Shown here in pieces: positions 1 through 11,409 of a stretch of 64,000 nt of DNA. Position 1 is the stretch's first letter. Each line of letters opens with the position of its first letter. The notes under the pieces were generated by a model. It saw only the letters and a program-made list of their open reading frames with translations, ran no database searches and had not been told where the DNA came from. The DNA is from Nissolia schottii. Its lineage: Eukaryota; Streptophyta; Magnoliopsida; Fabales; Fabaceae. Location of the stretch: the NCBI GenBank assembly GCA_003254905.1, contig QANU01019034.1, positions 124,001 to 188,000 on the forward strand, written 5' to 3'. The position numbers were made by a program, and so were the translations under genes.

Positions 1-473
1 ATACACGTGTATATATATATTTAATCACATAAGAGACGTTACGCTGTTTCATTACGTAACGATAATAATAATGTATTAATGTGAACCATCTATAATTTAC
101 TATAAGCACTCGCATACCTATGGTCATAGGGGAGGGACAGTCTATATCCCCAGGGTAAGGTATAAATAATTTGTTTAATTTCACGCTCTAATTCACCCTA
201 ATCAATAATCAAAATTATTTACTGATTATTGATCTATCTATATTTCAGGGATCCTTTTGACTCATTTGAAAATGAACGTCAAAGAATACGTATCCAAATA
301 CTATTCAACCATTCAAGCACACGTAGTTGAACAAGAAAATTCTCAAAGTTGTGCATGACAAACACGCTTAGAAAATAATGGCCAATGAGCTTGACAAGAG
401 TGTGGCATACAAAAATAAAATGTTCCCTTGATTTGAATTTTGCGAACACATTCACTAATTGATATCATACTAT
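1..473. other. AT-rich intergenic sequence
   Basis: No coding region, RNA gene or clear repeat is visible. The short open frames here have no recognisable protein content. Confidence 0.6.
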
Positions 474-700
474 GAGTTCTGATACACGTACACCGAAAAT
501 TACACACCATACATACACCTCGTACTTATATACATAAAGTTTGTGTTTTAACTCATGTAATGTTTGTGCACTTAATTAAGTATAGTTGAGAGTATCATTT
601 ACAAGTTTGTAATGTTTGTGCACTATTGAGAATAAAGTTTGTGCATTATTAATGGTGTATGTATGGGTGTATGAAATTAGGTGTACATGTAGCATTTTTG
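474..700. mobile_element. MITE related to the 21649-31581 MULE
   Basis: A short element of about 227 bp. Its left end (GATACACGTACACC then CATACATACACC) and the reverse complement of its right end (GCTACATGTACACC then CATACATACACC) form an imperfect terminal inverted repeat. The same two blocks occur at the ends of the 21649-31581 element. Inside are copies of the motif TAATGTTTGTGCAC / TAAAGTTTGTGCAT, also shared with the large element. There is no coding capacity. The flanking nine bases are not convincingly duplicated, so the exact ends are uncertain by a few bases. It is inferred to be a non-autonomous derivative. Confidence 0.8.
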
Positions 701-2056
701 TTCTCTCATTGTCAATCTTTTCATTTTGATATTTTTATTTTTACAAATAATTATTTACTTTCTAAATTTATACATTATTTTTTTCATACAATATCCCAAT
801 TAAATAAAATTAGTAAGAATAATAAATAAGAGAGAAAATATATAAATAAATGTATTAAATAAGGATAAATGTGTAAAATACTATGATTTTTAATCATTTT
901 CTTAATATTTATACATAATTTAAAGTAAACAGGAAAAGAGGAAGTAATATATAGTGGTAGACATTGATTTGTGGAAATGTGTGTTACGTTTGAATAAGCG
1001 ACAACCTTAATTAAAACGAAGGTCGTGATGAATAGCCAGTTGTAAACTTAATTGTAATGATTTCAAGGAAGCCACATCAACACACAAAATTGATGAAATT
1101 GACTAAAAAATATCACGGCGTAATTGGCTGTGAACTTCTGCTTCTTCCCAATCAGAACATACTATTGAATATGCTCATTCATGTATGGGAATCATGCACC
1201 ACAAGTGGACGATCGAGAAGGATTTGTTTGGAGTGGGACAAAATGGATGGTTAGTTCATTTTTTTGTTTCATGTGGTGGTGGAGAACTTCATCACCATGA
1301 GTGTCATACTCAAATCTTACATGCCATGTATATTTGATGGCTAAGTTTGTGCTCGTAGGGCACATCATATAAAGCATTATAGAATAAGGTAATACAAAAA
1401 GTAATGCTTTTATTAGTTATTTGGTGTAATTAACATACTGTATAAATAAACTCAACCTAGGAACCATAAGAAGAAAGTTTTTTTTTTTTTGAACTTTCTT
1501 TTAAGTATTTATTGCATTGGAGACTTAAAATGTTTATGTTTTCAATAAGAATTTTCTTCTTATGGTTCTTAAACATTAATTAGCGTTGCATTTTTTTATG
1601 ACAATTAATTAGGTTAGCATTTGTTCTTGCTATATAGTCCGAACAAGTTTGGTAGGAATACAAGAGCACTGCGAAGACCTTACAATTAGGTTTGGAGAGA
1701 GAAACATTAAGTGGGAGTAAAACGGAGGCAGTATCAATGAACAAATAAAAACATGTCAATTGGTTTTTATGACCATTTATACAAGAACATTTGTAGCAAT
1801 TTGCATTTTTCTTTACTTTTTTTCGGGGTCAATAATAGCATCTTTCTTTGCTAAAAGTTAAGAGCAAAGTGAGAAAAGAAAGAGAAACAAAGAAATAGGA
1901 TGCAATAGGTCACTTGGGCTTCCTTGATGGGCCATCTTGCATATATTTTGTTACATAGGCCCATTTTCAATTAGTTGATGAGTTCTTTTGTTTTTTCAAA
2001 TTTTTTTTTTTTTTGCCAATTATAGCTAAGCGAGATTTGGATGGCCACGAAGAATA
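701..2056. other. AT-rich intergenic sequence
   Basis: Apart from the foldback element at 1458-1572, I see no gene. The short open frame at 1057-1254 has no family resemblance and is probably chance. Confidence 0.5.
1458..1572. mobile_element. Foldback MITE-like element
   Basis: Two arms match as an inverted repeat: GAACCATAAGAAGAAA at 1461-1476 and its exact reverse complement at 1553-1568, separated by about 75 bp of AT-rich sequence with a T run. The size and structure fit a small MITE. The superfamily is not determined because no clear target duplication was found. Confidence 0.6.
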
Positions 2057-3347
2057 TTCTCTCTGTTCTACAAGAGCCTTCTAACATGGACCAAACACTT
2101 ACCTAGTTTAAATTGATCTAAGTCTTTTACGGCCTTTATTATTTATGTTTTGAACCCCAAAGTTTTGTGAAATTAAAATAGTGTAATTTGCAATAGGTTC
2201 TACAGTTAATACCAAATTATAATGTGGGTGAATGTTTAGTCAAAATTGTAAATTAATTAGAGTTAATTAAAATTATTAGATTAGTTAATAATGTTGCATT
2301 TACTTAGTGAGAGAGACGTGGTTGTTGTAAGGGGTGGTGGGGGGTGGCCGTATAATGATCGACGATAAGCAACGGTGCTGGCACCGACGCCGCCTCCGCT
2401 GCCATCCACCATCACCACCCTCCCCATCCATCCTCCAATCCACCATTATCATCATCATCACCACCACCACCACCACCATCCTCCATTAACAACCCCACCA
2501 TCACCAACCTCCATCCTCCACACACACCTATTAGCCACCAAGAACCCAACCACCCCAAAATCAACCCCTCACCACCATCAGCCACCACCCTCACAATAAC
2601 TCGAAAACCACCACCCACACATCCATATCTGCAAACAAAGAAAACCAAACAGAACAGAAAATCCAACACAGCCACCACAACCTCTGACCCCCACCTTCTT
2701 TGTAGCCCCACCCTCACCTAACCCACCACAGCCACTGCAACCCTCATCAGCCACCACCTCCATAAGCCCAAAATCCCTAGCCACCACCACAGCCACATCA
2801 CCTACAACCCCTAAAACACACCACCGAAATCACCAGCACCACCACAACCCCCTAGCCACACCAACCTCACCCAAAAATTTCACCAATCTCCCTCATCAAG
2901 CCAAACACACATGCACATCCAGAGAGAGACGGCGAAGGGAAGAGAGAAGGAAAGAAACAAAGAGGGTGGAGTCGAGTGAGAGAGGAAGGGAAGGGGGGAA
3001 GGAAACGACACCATCGCCGGCATGGCAACGACGCCAGTCGCAGAAGGAGAGAAAAGAGAGGAAGAGATGTAGAGAAAGAGAGAGTGGAGGAGGAAGAGAT
3101 GCTGCGAGAGAGTAGAGGAGGAAGAGAGGAAGAGATTAATTAGTATTTCTAACAGCATTTTATAAAAATGTCCTTGAGTTTTTTAAACTTCTTACTTTTA
3201 ACCCCTGATCATTTTGGATCAAGTAAGTGCCTGGTCCATGTCAGAAGGACCCTTGTTCTATAATATCTATCGGTTCAAAAAATTTAATACATTCTTAAAT
3301 TAATGTATCTGATCAAATGACGTGAAGATATTGTAGAACGGAGGGAC
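2057..3347. mobile_element. Non-autonomous mariner/Stowaway-like element with CCACCA-rich core
   Basis: The right end, read inward on the minus strand, begins GTCCCTCCGTTCTACAA. The left end begins TTCTCTCTGTTCTACAA. Both are flanked by TA (2055-2056 and 3348-3349), the target duplication of Tc1/mariner elements. A second inverted match, roughly CCTTCTAACATGGACCA near 2086 against its partner near 3235-3250, lies further in, so the right side seems to carry an extra 70 bp or so. The centre (2385-2880) is a low-complexity CCACCA/CATCAC tract, followed by a purine-rich GA tract (2920-3140). No transposase is recognisable. The open frames in the tract are low-complexity artefacts. Confidence 0.55.
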
Positions 3348-3627
3348 TATGTTGCATATATGCACTTAGTTGTTGAAAGTTGTTCAAAATACAATGTACT
3401 GCCATTGCATGCAAAGAATTGATGCACAGATGCTACATTTGGACCCTACAAAAAATGGTGGTGAGAAGGGTGTGGCCAACATGCCTTCGAATTTTCCCTG
3501 TTCCTGTGCTGCAGAAACATAAGCACAGCATGCTTCTGTCAAAACACCCAAATCTGTTAGCTTGCAATCAAAATAATTATCAAATATTATAATTTTCTTT
3601 CATCAAGCACCATCGAACTAGGAGATT

Positions 3628-6600
3628 TCAAGAAAATATCCTATCCATTTTAAGTTTATTCTTGGCATCTTCCAACTCCTTCATTTGTTTCTGTAAAGAA
3701 AACAGGTAAAGTTAAACTCTCTAGACTGCGAACAACGATGCATTGGCAAGGCACAAGAAATAATGCTTAAGGAATCTCAACCACCTGATACAATGCTTCC
3801 CACCATGCATCTGATTTCTCATATTGCAGGAGCCAATCAGTAGCCATAGAGTATTCGACTGTATTGGCTTGGGCACAATGCGATGTTGATACTGCATTTC
3901 TCTATTACAAAAGAAATGTAAATAACACATAACGTAGATACTTTCCAAATTTGTGGAAGAAAAAAGGTAAGAAAACAAATCAAAATAAGCCAGGCGAGTT
4001 AGGCTACCATCTCCTGGTGTTGCTTTTGACGCACAAATCGGTGAAGAGACAAATGACCATTAAATTGGCTTTGCTTGTCTGGTTCTGTTAGAGTTCCCTT
4101 TTGGGCACTAACAATCCTGCAAGCAGGACAAAGTTTTCATAATAGGGAATGTTAGATGTAATCAAAATTCTTCGACAGAACAAAGTAAAACCAGATGATT
4201 CGACATGACAAATGAAGCAATGAACGAATTACCTCCCATCTTCAAGAATAAGGCATCTCCTTCTCACCTCAGATAATGCAAACTCGGCTGCGTCTTTTGT
4301 CTTGAAAATAACCAGTGCTCTACCTGTCGTCGGATATAACGAAATCAACAGACGATGAGGTAAACATCACAAAAGATTTATTATGTACTGGTGAAGACCA
4401 GCTACAAAATGAAACACATGGTTATAAAGTTAAATCAGTAAATACCATAATATCTATTGGAATGCAGGCTCTGCTCTATCACCCTTGCCTCAACCTTCTT
4501 TTCAAGAGCATGCCAAACAAGGTCCTGAAGAGATTGAAGAAAAAGAAACTACAAAATATGACCACTAGATACAAGACCGTATTAATTTAAAATCTAAACC
4601 CAACTTTCCTCTAAGGTGAGTGAAGAATAACTCTCATCTAATATCAGATTGTCCCATCGCTCCCATTCTAGTTTCAATAACATGATTCTGAATCCGTATG
4701 TAACTCAACTCCACACACAATACTTTAAATATGTCATAAAAACTATATCAGCACGTAGATGATATCAGTTTCAAGTTTCAACCAACAGAAGAGTTTTTGT
4801 AAATTTGTTTGAATTTCCATAAAGTTGGTGAGAAGCATAATTGGTTTAATCTTTTAAACAGTTCAATGAAAGAAGACATTAGGCAGCAATAAGATTATAC
4901 AGTTCACTTAACATACCATCATCTTACGAAAATGAAAAATATAAGCAAACTCCCTTTAGTAGAAATAAAAAACAAAAGAAAGGGAGTTGAAAAGCTCAAT
5001 AATATATACCTCTACTTCATATGACGTGTAGGATGGATCCAGATTATTCAGCAAAACCAGGGTGTCATTATCTTGAGCTTCTCGTAGCCTTTCGTCCCAA
5101 TGCTAGAATTATTTTTTATCAAAAAAGGTTAATAAACAACAACAACAACAACAAAGAGCAAGGGAGCCAATTACACCAGTTCATGATACATGCGAACAAG
5201 GACCAAACAGCCAAATACAAAGATGCAGCAGAACTAGTAACAGCATAACTAACCAGAAATAACAGCAAAGAACCAAAGGATAGAAACAAACAACCAAAAG
5301 ACAGAACCAGCAAAGCAGTGACTAGTTTACATTTTTACTTAAGTAGAGATTCCAAGTTCTTTCTTTATTGTCCAAAAGGAAAAATGCTAGTTGCTAGGTA
5401 AACCAAAACCTTCAAAATGATCAAAACCTAAACCAAGAATCTGCAGTACATAGAAAGAAATAAGAACTAACCGTTTTCTTAAACCACCTTCTTCTATGCT
5501 GCAGGAATGAAAATGGAAGGGGCTTAGAGCAGTGTCTGGAGTCACAAGTGAAACCGCATTCATAATTAACAGATTTAGAATATTTATTTTTTCTACTACT
5601 CAGATTTCTAAGTCATTTTTTTGTCTTGCTTCAGAAGTCAGGTTCTCAAGTTGAATCATTTATATCCAGGGAATGAGGAACATTCTACGTTTAAGGATTG
5701 ATTGACAAAAGGCTCCATAAGTCCATCCATCATATCCAAATAAAAGGGGAACAAAGAACTTGGATATTGTAAATATGTAATTATGATGAATGAACCATTC
5801 ATATGTCTAGAGTATTTACATGATTATTTTTCTCAACAAACCAAATAAGCAGATAACTTGAGTTATAGTGTATGTTATTCGTTTAGCACATCTAGGATTA
5901 GTCTTTTAAGAAAGCAGTTGAAATATTGATAACTATCATGGATGAGACTTACAGCATCTGGTCTTTCAGTCACCTCAATAACTTTCCTGCATGTTTTGAC
6001 CTTTCTCTCCAATCTGAGTCTTTCTACCTTCTCGTCAAATTCCTTGTCCTTGAGCGATTTGCTACTTAGACTAATGGTGAACTTCTTATCTGCGATTTTT
6101 CCCTTTTAATATAGAAAAGAATGTAATGAGCTCCTACCATTCAACATTTAAGGAAGGAGTAATGAAGGACACTCATATCAATATATCCAAATAAAAGAGG
6201 GAAAAAACTTCAACGTCATAAATATACAATGATGAAGAACCTTTTGTATTTTCACAATATTTACGTGGTTACTTTTCGCAACTCACCAAACAAGCTGATA
6301 ACTGAAGTTAAAGTCTATCTAATTCATTTATCGCATCTAGGATTAGTCTTATAAGATAAACAGTTAAAATATGACAACCATAATGAATCAGACTTACTGC
6401 ATCAGGTCTTTTAGTCACCATAGTAACTTTTCCCCATGTTTCAACTCTCTTGTCCTGTCTAATTGTTGGCGCCACCCCATCAAAGTTCTCGTCCTTTGAG
6501 TATTGGCTACTTTGACTAACGGTCAACTTCTCATCTCCGATCTTCCACAGTTTATGCGGAAAAGAATGCAATGAGCTCTCATCATTCTACATTAAAAGAG

Positions 6601-9123
6601 TGAGTGATGAAGCACTAATATCATTGTATACATATAAAAAGGGGGAAATCGAGCGTAGACGTCACAAATATATAATGATGGTGATGAACCTTTCATATTT
6701 CTACAACATTTGCATGGGTGTTTTACTTGACACACCAACATGCAGATAAGTGAAGTTATAGCGCATCAGATTGATATACTATATCTAATTTATTTTAAAG
6801 ATGCGGTTAAAATATGATGACTCTCATGCATGACACTTATTGTATCTAGTCTTTTAGTCACCTCAGCAAGTTTCCTGCATGTATTGACTTTGTTACCCTG
6901 TCTGAATTTTGCCACATTCACATCAACTTCTTTGTCCTTAGGGGATTTACTACTTTGACTAATGGTCCGCTTGTCATGTATGATCTGCCTCTTTTTATAT
7001 GGAAAAGAATGCGATGAGCTCTCAGGCACGGCATTCTCAGAAGTTCTCACTTCAGTGTTATCTTCAACTTGGCAGCGCAACGTATCAGAAGGACAAGCCC
7101 TAGTCTTAATCACAATTCTAGGCCTGGTATTTGTCCCAACATGGAGAGGGTTATTGGTTTTTTTGCCCACTTTCATGTTGAAGAACTTTCCAACTGCAGG
7201 ACAGTAACACAATGAATTAGTACATGTGAATGCTAATTCATGCAACCACAGGCTGCAGTATTAAAATACACCCCCCCCCCCAGTAAATGCTCCACATCAA
7301 TTTGCCAAAGTTTCTGCAAATGGCTTATACTTAATACAATTTATTTCATGAAGATAGAAGGTAAGCAAATAAACAAGACATGAATAACTGACCCTCAACT
7401 CCATCTATCTCATCTGCAAATTTGTCAACTATTGCACGCCTTCCAACATCAAAAGCACAACTGAAAAAGAAGTCAGCCGTCTTTAACTCTGTTTCAGATG
7501 GTTCAGGATTCCTCTTGTCCTTTGATGTGCAAACAACACTGCATTTTCCAATAATTGATTCCTGAAAACAAAATTTTGAACGGAGGGATCAACAACATAC
7601 TTCTACAGAAATGAGAAAGACCCGCACTTCAACTACATAAAAATTTTATACAGTACAAAATTACTATGTAAAACAAAAAAGAAGCATCGGCTTTTCCGAA
7701 AAAAGGCAGCCCCAGTGCACAACACTCCCACTTAGTGGGATATGGAGAGGGTAGATTTATATAACCTTACCCTCACACGTGGGGAGGTTGTTTTCAAGAT
7801 TTGAATCCGTGATTTCCAAGTCACAAGGTACCAACTTACTGTTGTCCCCCAAGACTCACCCTCTCATCCAAAAATAATAATATTAGAAATTTAAAAGGTA
7901 TTAGCAACAATTTATTTTACAATTTATACGGACTTCTTTTAATCTAACCATCAAAATGCAGGCCACAAGCACCAAGCACCAAGCACCCGTGCATACCTTT
8001 AGTATGATTATATAGTGCATGTTTGATAAGGTAACAGAGCAATAAAGCAAATCAAATATGGTAACCACCTCAAATCTTCAAAATGGAGTCTAGTGTATTA
8101 TGTGCATGAGTGCAAGCACATGCAACCGCTTGCCTTCATTTCCTTTTTCCCTCTCAAATTCCTCTTCCAACTGACTGAATATTTAATGTTGTTACAACTG
8201 ACTGAATATTTTTAACGTTGTTATTTGTACTCATATTATATCGTATATGGGATACCGTGCCGACTCACTTAACACCCACCATTGAATGAGATCTCAATGA
8301 GGCCCCCACCCCATTAAGATCTCATCTAATGGTGGATGGTAGGCAAGTCATCATGGTGTCTCACATTATGAGTACAAGCAACATCGCTCTAATATTTATT
8401 GTATATTTGTTGTGAATCAGGATGTTATTGATTGGCATCTTCACAAATCTAAGCCTTTTGCCCTTGAATATTGATGATGACCAAGTCATAGTGCCAAAAG
8501 GTTTGCACAATAACCCATTACCCTACCAAAATAATTAAACATCTATAACCTTTAAATATAATTCCCTCATGACATGCATTCAGTCTGTCATAGTCCCAAG
8601 CATTCAGACCCCTCCAGGACCCACATTCAACTACAATTTCTCCTCCAAATTATCCCTTCACACTCACCCAGTCCATTGAATCCAGTAGATAATACTACAC
8701 GTGATTGTACGTAGATAAAGTCAGAAACTCAGGTAATTAGTGAACTAATTAAGTGAAACATGAAATTACCAGAGGATTGACATTGCAAACACCTTTTCCC
8801 GCACCAGATGCCAAAAACAACTCATTCCAACGAGGCTTATAACCCCCAATGAAATTGCGAATTTCGGAAGGACGAAAGAACCAGACAACCTTCACCATCT
8901 TTTCATGTGTTGGCCTCTCATACATCTGCACGAGCTTACCAACAGAGGTCTCAACATGATCATGGGTGTGAAAGTAAGCACAATCATACAGAAAGTACTC
9001 CACACCCTCGTAAACAAATGACTCATAGAAGTGAGTGTCTCTGTTCTTCCGACCAACTCCCCTGAGAGTGCCCCACCTAAAATCTCTCGAATCTCCAACC
9101 TTTGCCCCTGATGTTTGTGACAT
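3628..9123 (-). CDS. ASI1: ANTI-SILENCING 1-like protein (BAH and RRM domains)
   Basis: Twelve coding exons join in phase (9123-8770, 7561-7393, 7193-6862, 6586-6398, 6102-5953, 5498-5472, 5102-5010, 4524-4446, 4323-4233, 4116-4008, 3901-3785, 3690-3628) to about 590 residues. Residues about 15-115 are a BAH domain (FYESFVYEGVEYFLYD, VKVVWFFRPSEI). Residues about 408-510 are an RRM-like fold (GTLVLLNNLDP-type strand, here DTLVLLNNLDPSYTSYEVED). The tail NAVSTSHCAQANTVEY is typical of ASI1/IBM2/SG1. In Arabidopsis ASI1 is a nuclear protein that binds intronic heterochromatin and allows transcripts to run through it. The start is the first ATG after a 5'UTR intron (acceptor near 9171, donor near 9640). 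The end of exon 3 is uncertain: GAG|GTGACT at 6862 keeps the phase. Intron 1 holds a SINE and a MITE. Confidence 0.85.
5700..7060 (-). repeat. Threefold tandem exon-intron duplication inside the ASI1-like gene
   Basis: Three copies of a unit of about 440 bp lie head to tail. Each has an exon part (7060-6841, 6586-6398, 6102-5953) ending in a peptide like VTKRPDA and followed by an intron with shared blocks (AGATAACTGAAGTTA-type, then TTAAAATATGA). Encoded motifs such as TISQSSKSPKDKE, TVSQSSQYSKDEN and TISLSSKSLKDKE show the homology. The exons keep phase 0, so duplication adds about 50-63 residues per copy to the linker between BAH and RRM. Splice sites have diverged: the donor is GTAAGT in copies 2 and 3 but ATAAGT in copy 1, and copy 3 has lost the copy-2 acceptor and seems to use one at 6104-6103. 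Confidence 0.8.
7699..7867 (-). mobile_element. Au-type tRNA-derived SINE
   Basis: On the minus strand it begins with a tRNA-like head (GTCTTGGGGGACAACAGTAA, then a B-box-like GGATTCAAATC) and ends GTGCACTGGGGCTGCC followed by a T run. This is the layout I know for Au SINEs of flowering plants: a GGTTCGAGCC-type B box, a CAGGGTAAGG block (here GAGGGTAAGG) and a GCTGCC-T(n) tail. It sits in intron 1 of the ASI1-like gene in the same orientation as the gene. Confidence 0.75.
8216..8386. mobile_element. Palindromic foldback MITE in ASI1-like intron 1
   Basis: The outer arms TTGTACTCATA (8225-8235) and TATGAGTACAA (8367-8377) are exact inverse complements. The match continues imperfectly to the centre, through CCACCATTGAATGAGATCTC against its partner ATGAGATCTTAATGG near 8311-8326. 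Almost the whole 171 bp folds into one hairpin. There is no coding content. It is a small foldback transposon of undetermined superfamily. Confidence 0.65.
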
Positions 9124-9860
9124 GGCCTTATATAATGTTTCACTCACCAGAGCTCAACGACACAGAACCTGAGAAAGCGAGCACATTACATATTTTAAAA
9201 AAGAGTAATGTTAAATCTTCCTACAAATCTTCTTATCACCTTTAATGAATGACACTCGTACTTTAAAAATCTTGTTAAAAAAAAGTGCAAGATGAGAACC
9301 AATGTGCATAAAAATTGTTAAAGAAGCAACTTTTAGGGATTGAAAAAGACAAAAAAGACAAAAAGAACATATTTTTACAGTAAACACGGGCCCATGAAGC
9401 TCGAAGCTGAAATAAAAAATAAAATACACACCGACAAGAACAAAAGAGAGGGGCCAACCTTGCTCCCCTTTCCCGAGAACAAAATAAGAGTCATGAACAT
9501 TGCCATGTTTGCATTAAATGATGTATAACAAAGTGAGTAGAGTTCACTGCATTACAAATCCATCATGATCATGCACAAAATACAAATACATGTATGTAAT
9601 AAATAAGAAGAAGAAAGGAAGAAAAAGAAAAGGGAAACTTACTTGATGGTAGCTAAAGATGCAACGCAGAAGAGAGGAGCATGGAGCATGGAGCATGGTG
9701 GTGGTGGTGGTGTGGGTCTTGCTTGCTAATGGTCAATGCAACGCAGAAGAGGGCAGTCTGAAAACGACGTCGTTCCTTTCAAACTTGCGTTGTGTCCGTA
9801 CAGAGTAAGTCTGAGCAATGCAAATGCAATGACCATCACCGGCCTTTCTCAAATACTAGC

Positions 9861-9885
9861 CAGCTCAGCTCAGCTCAGCTCAGCT
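9861..9885. repeat. (CAGCT)5 pentanucleotide repeat upstream of the ASI1-like gene
   Basis: Five perfect CAGCT units lie about 220 bp upstream of the inferred 5'UTR donor on the promoter side of the minus-strand gene. Such repeats are length-variable. No regulatory role is shown. Confidence 0.8.
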
Positions 9886-9899
9886 AAGGAAGTCGTTCT

Positions 9900-11409
9900 C
9901 TTTTTTTCTTTCTTCTTTTCATGCGTTTCTCCGCGTCCCATCCAAATTCAACTTTTCATTTATTTTCGCACCCTTGCCACATAAGTTATGTACAGTACAC
10001 ACATGCTAATGTTTAACCATTTCTTTGCTTTCTTAAACTGGTATGACCATCCGTTTTAATCTCTCTTTTATACTTTTAGATAAGTCTTTGTATAATTCTG
10101 AATTTGGTGTTTGTATAAAGTGATTTTGCTGAATGGGGACGCAATGGAAATAAGATGAGATTGAGCGGAGAACATAATTTGGGCTTGCCAACTCAGTTTG
10201 ATTGGTACTTTTTTATTAGTCGAAGGTACTGTTAAAACGTTTTTTCTTTTTATTTATTGGAAATTATCAAAGGTGTTTTCTACACATGCCTCAAATTCAA
10301 ATTAGCGTGTTTAAGAAACTTGAGTAGTTATGTTCCGACTAAATATGTTAATTATTAGTTTACTAATTTAGTTGGTGTTACGGACAGTTCCCCTCACCTT
10401 CATTCGTTATTTAACTAGACCCCGATACCTTTTGTATCAATTGTATCCTTGCATGACTTGAATGTTGGAGCATTTGCAAGATACACTCCCTCAACATGTG
10501 TTTTTCATTGCTTGGATCGTCTTCTCTTGAAATTGGCTCAACCTTTTTATTATGAAGCAATTCCTTTCTTTTTGGGGAGTTTACTTATTTTTATCAATTT
10601 AATGTTGATCATAAAATATATGAAAAGAGCTTCATTTTCTTACAAGCAAATTATTAGTCTTGGATAACTTATTATAATTTAAATTTAACACGGCGCTTCA
10701 ATTATATATATATTGAGGGTCAAGTATACAAAATATCAATTAAGCTCACATAATCTCATAACCTTTATCTATTTTGTCGAAACTTTTAATTCAAGAATCA
10801 AATGAAATTTAACGCCAATAAAAAATTATTCAATAAATAATTTAGCTTAATATATTCAATCGGGTGTCAGTGTGATATTTGTATCGTATGCCAGGGTATC
10901 AGTGTAGCATATTCAATCGTATGTGACTAATATATTTTAGCGTAGTTGTAAATTATTCAATAGGAGTCTAATGTCACTGTAATATATTTATTAGCCGATC
11001 GGGAGTATAAATGAAAAATGATCAGCAACCAGAAACAGCCATCAAGAATTTTAAAAAAAAAAAAAAAAAAGATTCATTATCGATCAGATGACAAATTAAA
11101 TTTACAAATGTATGCTCCCACTTTCTTTAGTGGTGGGAAATGAGAAGCATCTCAAATGGACATAAATATAGACACCTAAGAAAGGAAAGAAAGAAAAAGA
11201 GCAGGGAAGATACGAGTTAAAAACCCCTAAAGCTAGCACGTCAAAAACACCCGAGAGGAGAGACTCCTTTTTTTTAATCTCTTTCTCTTCAAGTAATATT
11301 TGCTTAGATAGAAAGGGAAAAAGGAAAACAAGAGGAATGAAAAAAAGAAAAAAAGGAAGGGCAATGGATTGACCTATGTATATGAATATTCAACTTGAAA
11401 AGAGACGAT
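9900..11409. other. Intergenic between two minus-strand genes
   Basis: This interval holds the promoter side of the ASI1-like gene and the 3' flank of the alpha/beta hydrolase gene. It is AT-rich, with an A run near 11051-11070 and a short direct repetition of GGTATCAGTGT-like phrases near 10865-10925. No coding region is recognised. Confidence 0.5.

Noticed and set aside
2375-2796. Overlapping open frames rich in Pro/His or Gly/Val
   Set aside because: They are translations of a CCACCA low-complexity tract on both strands, with no domain.
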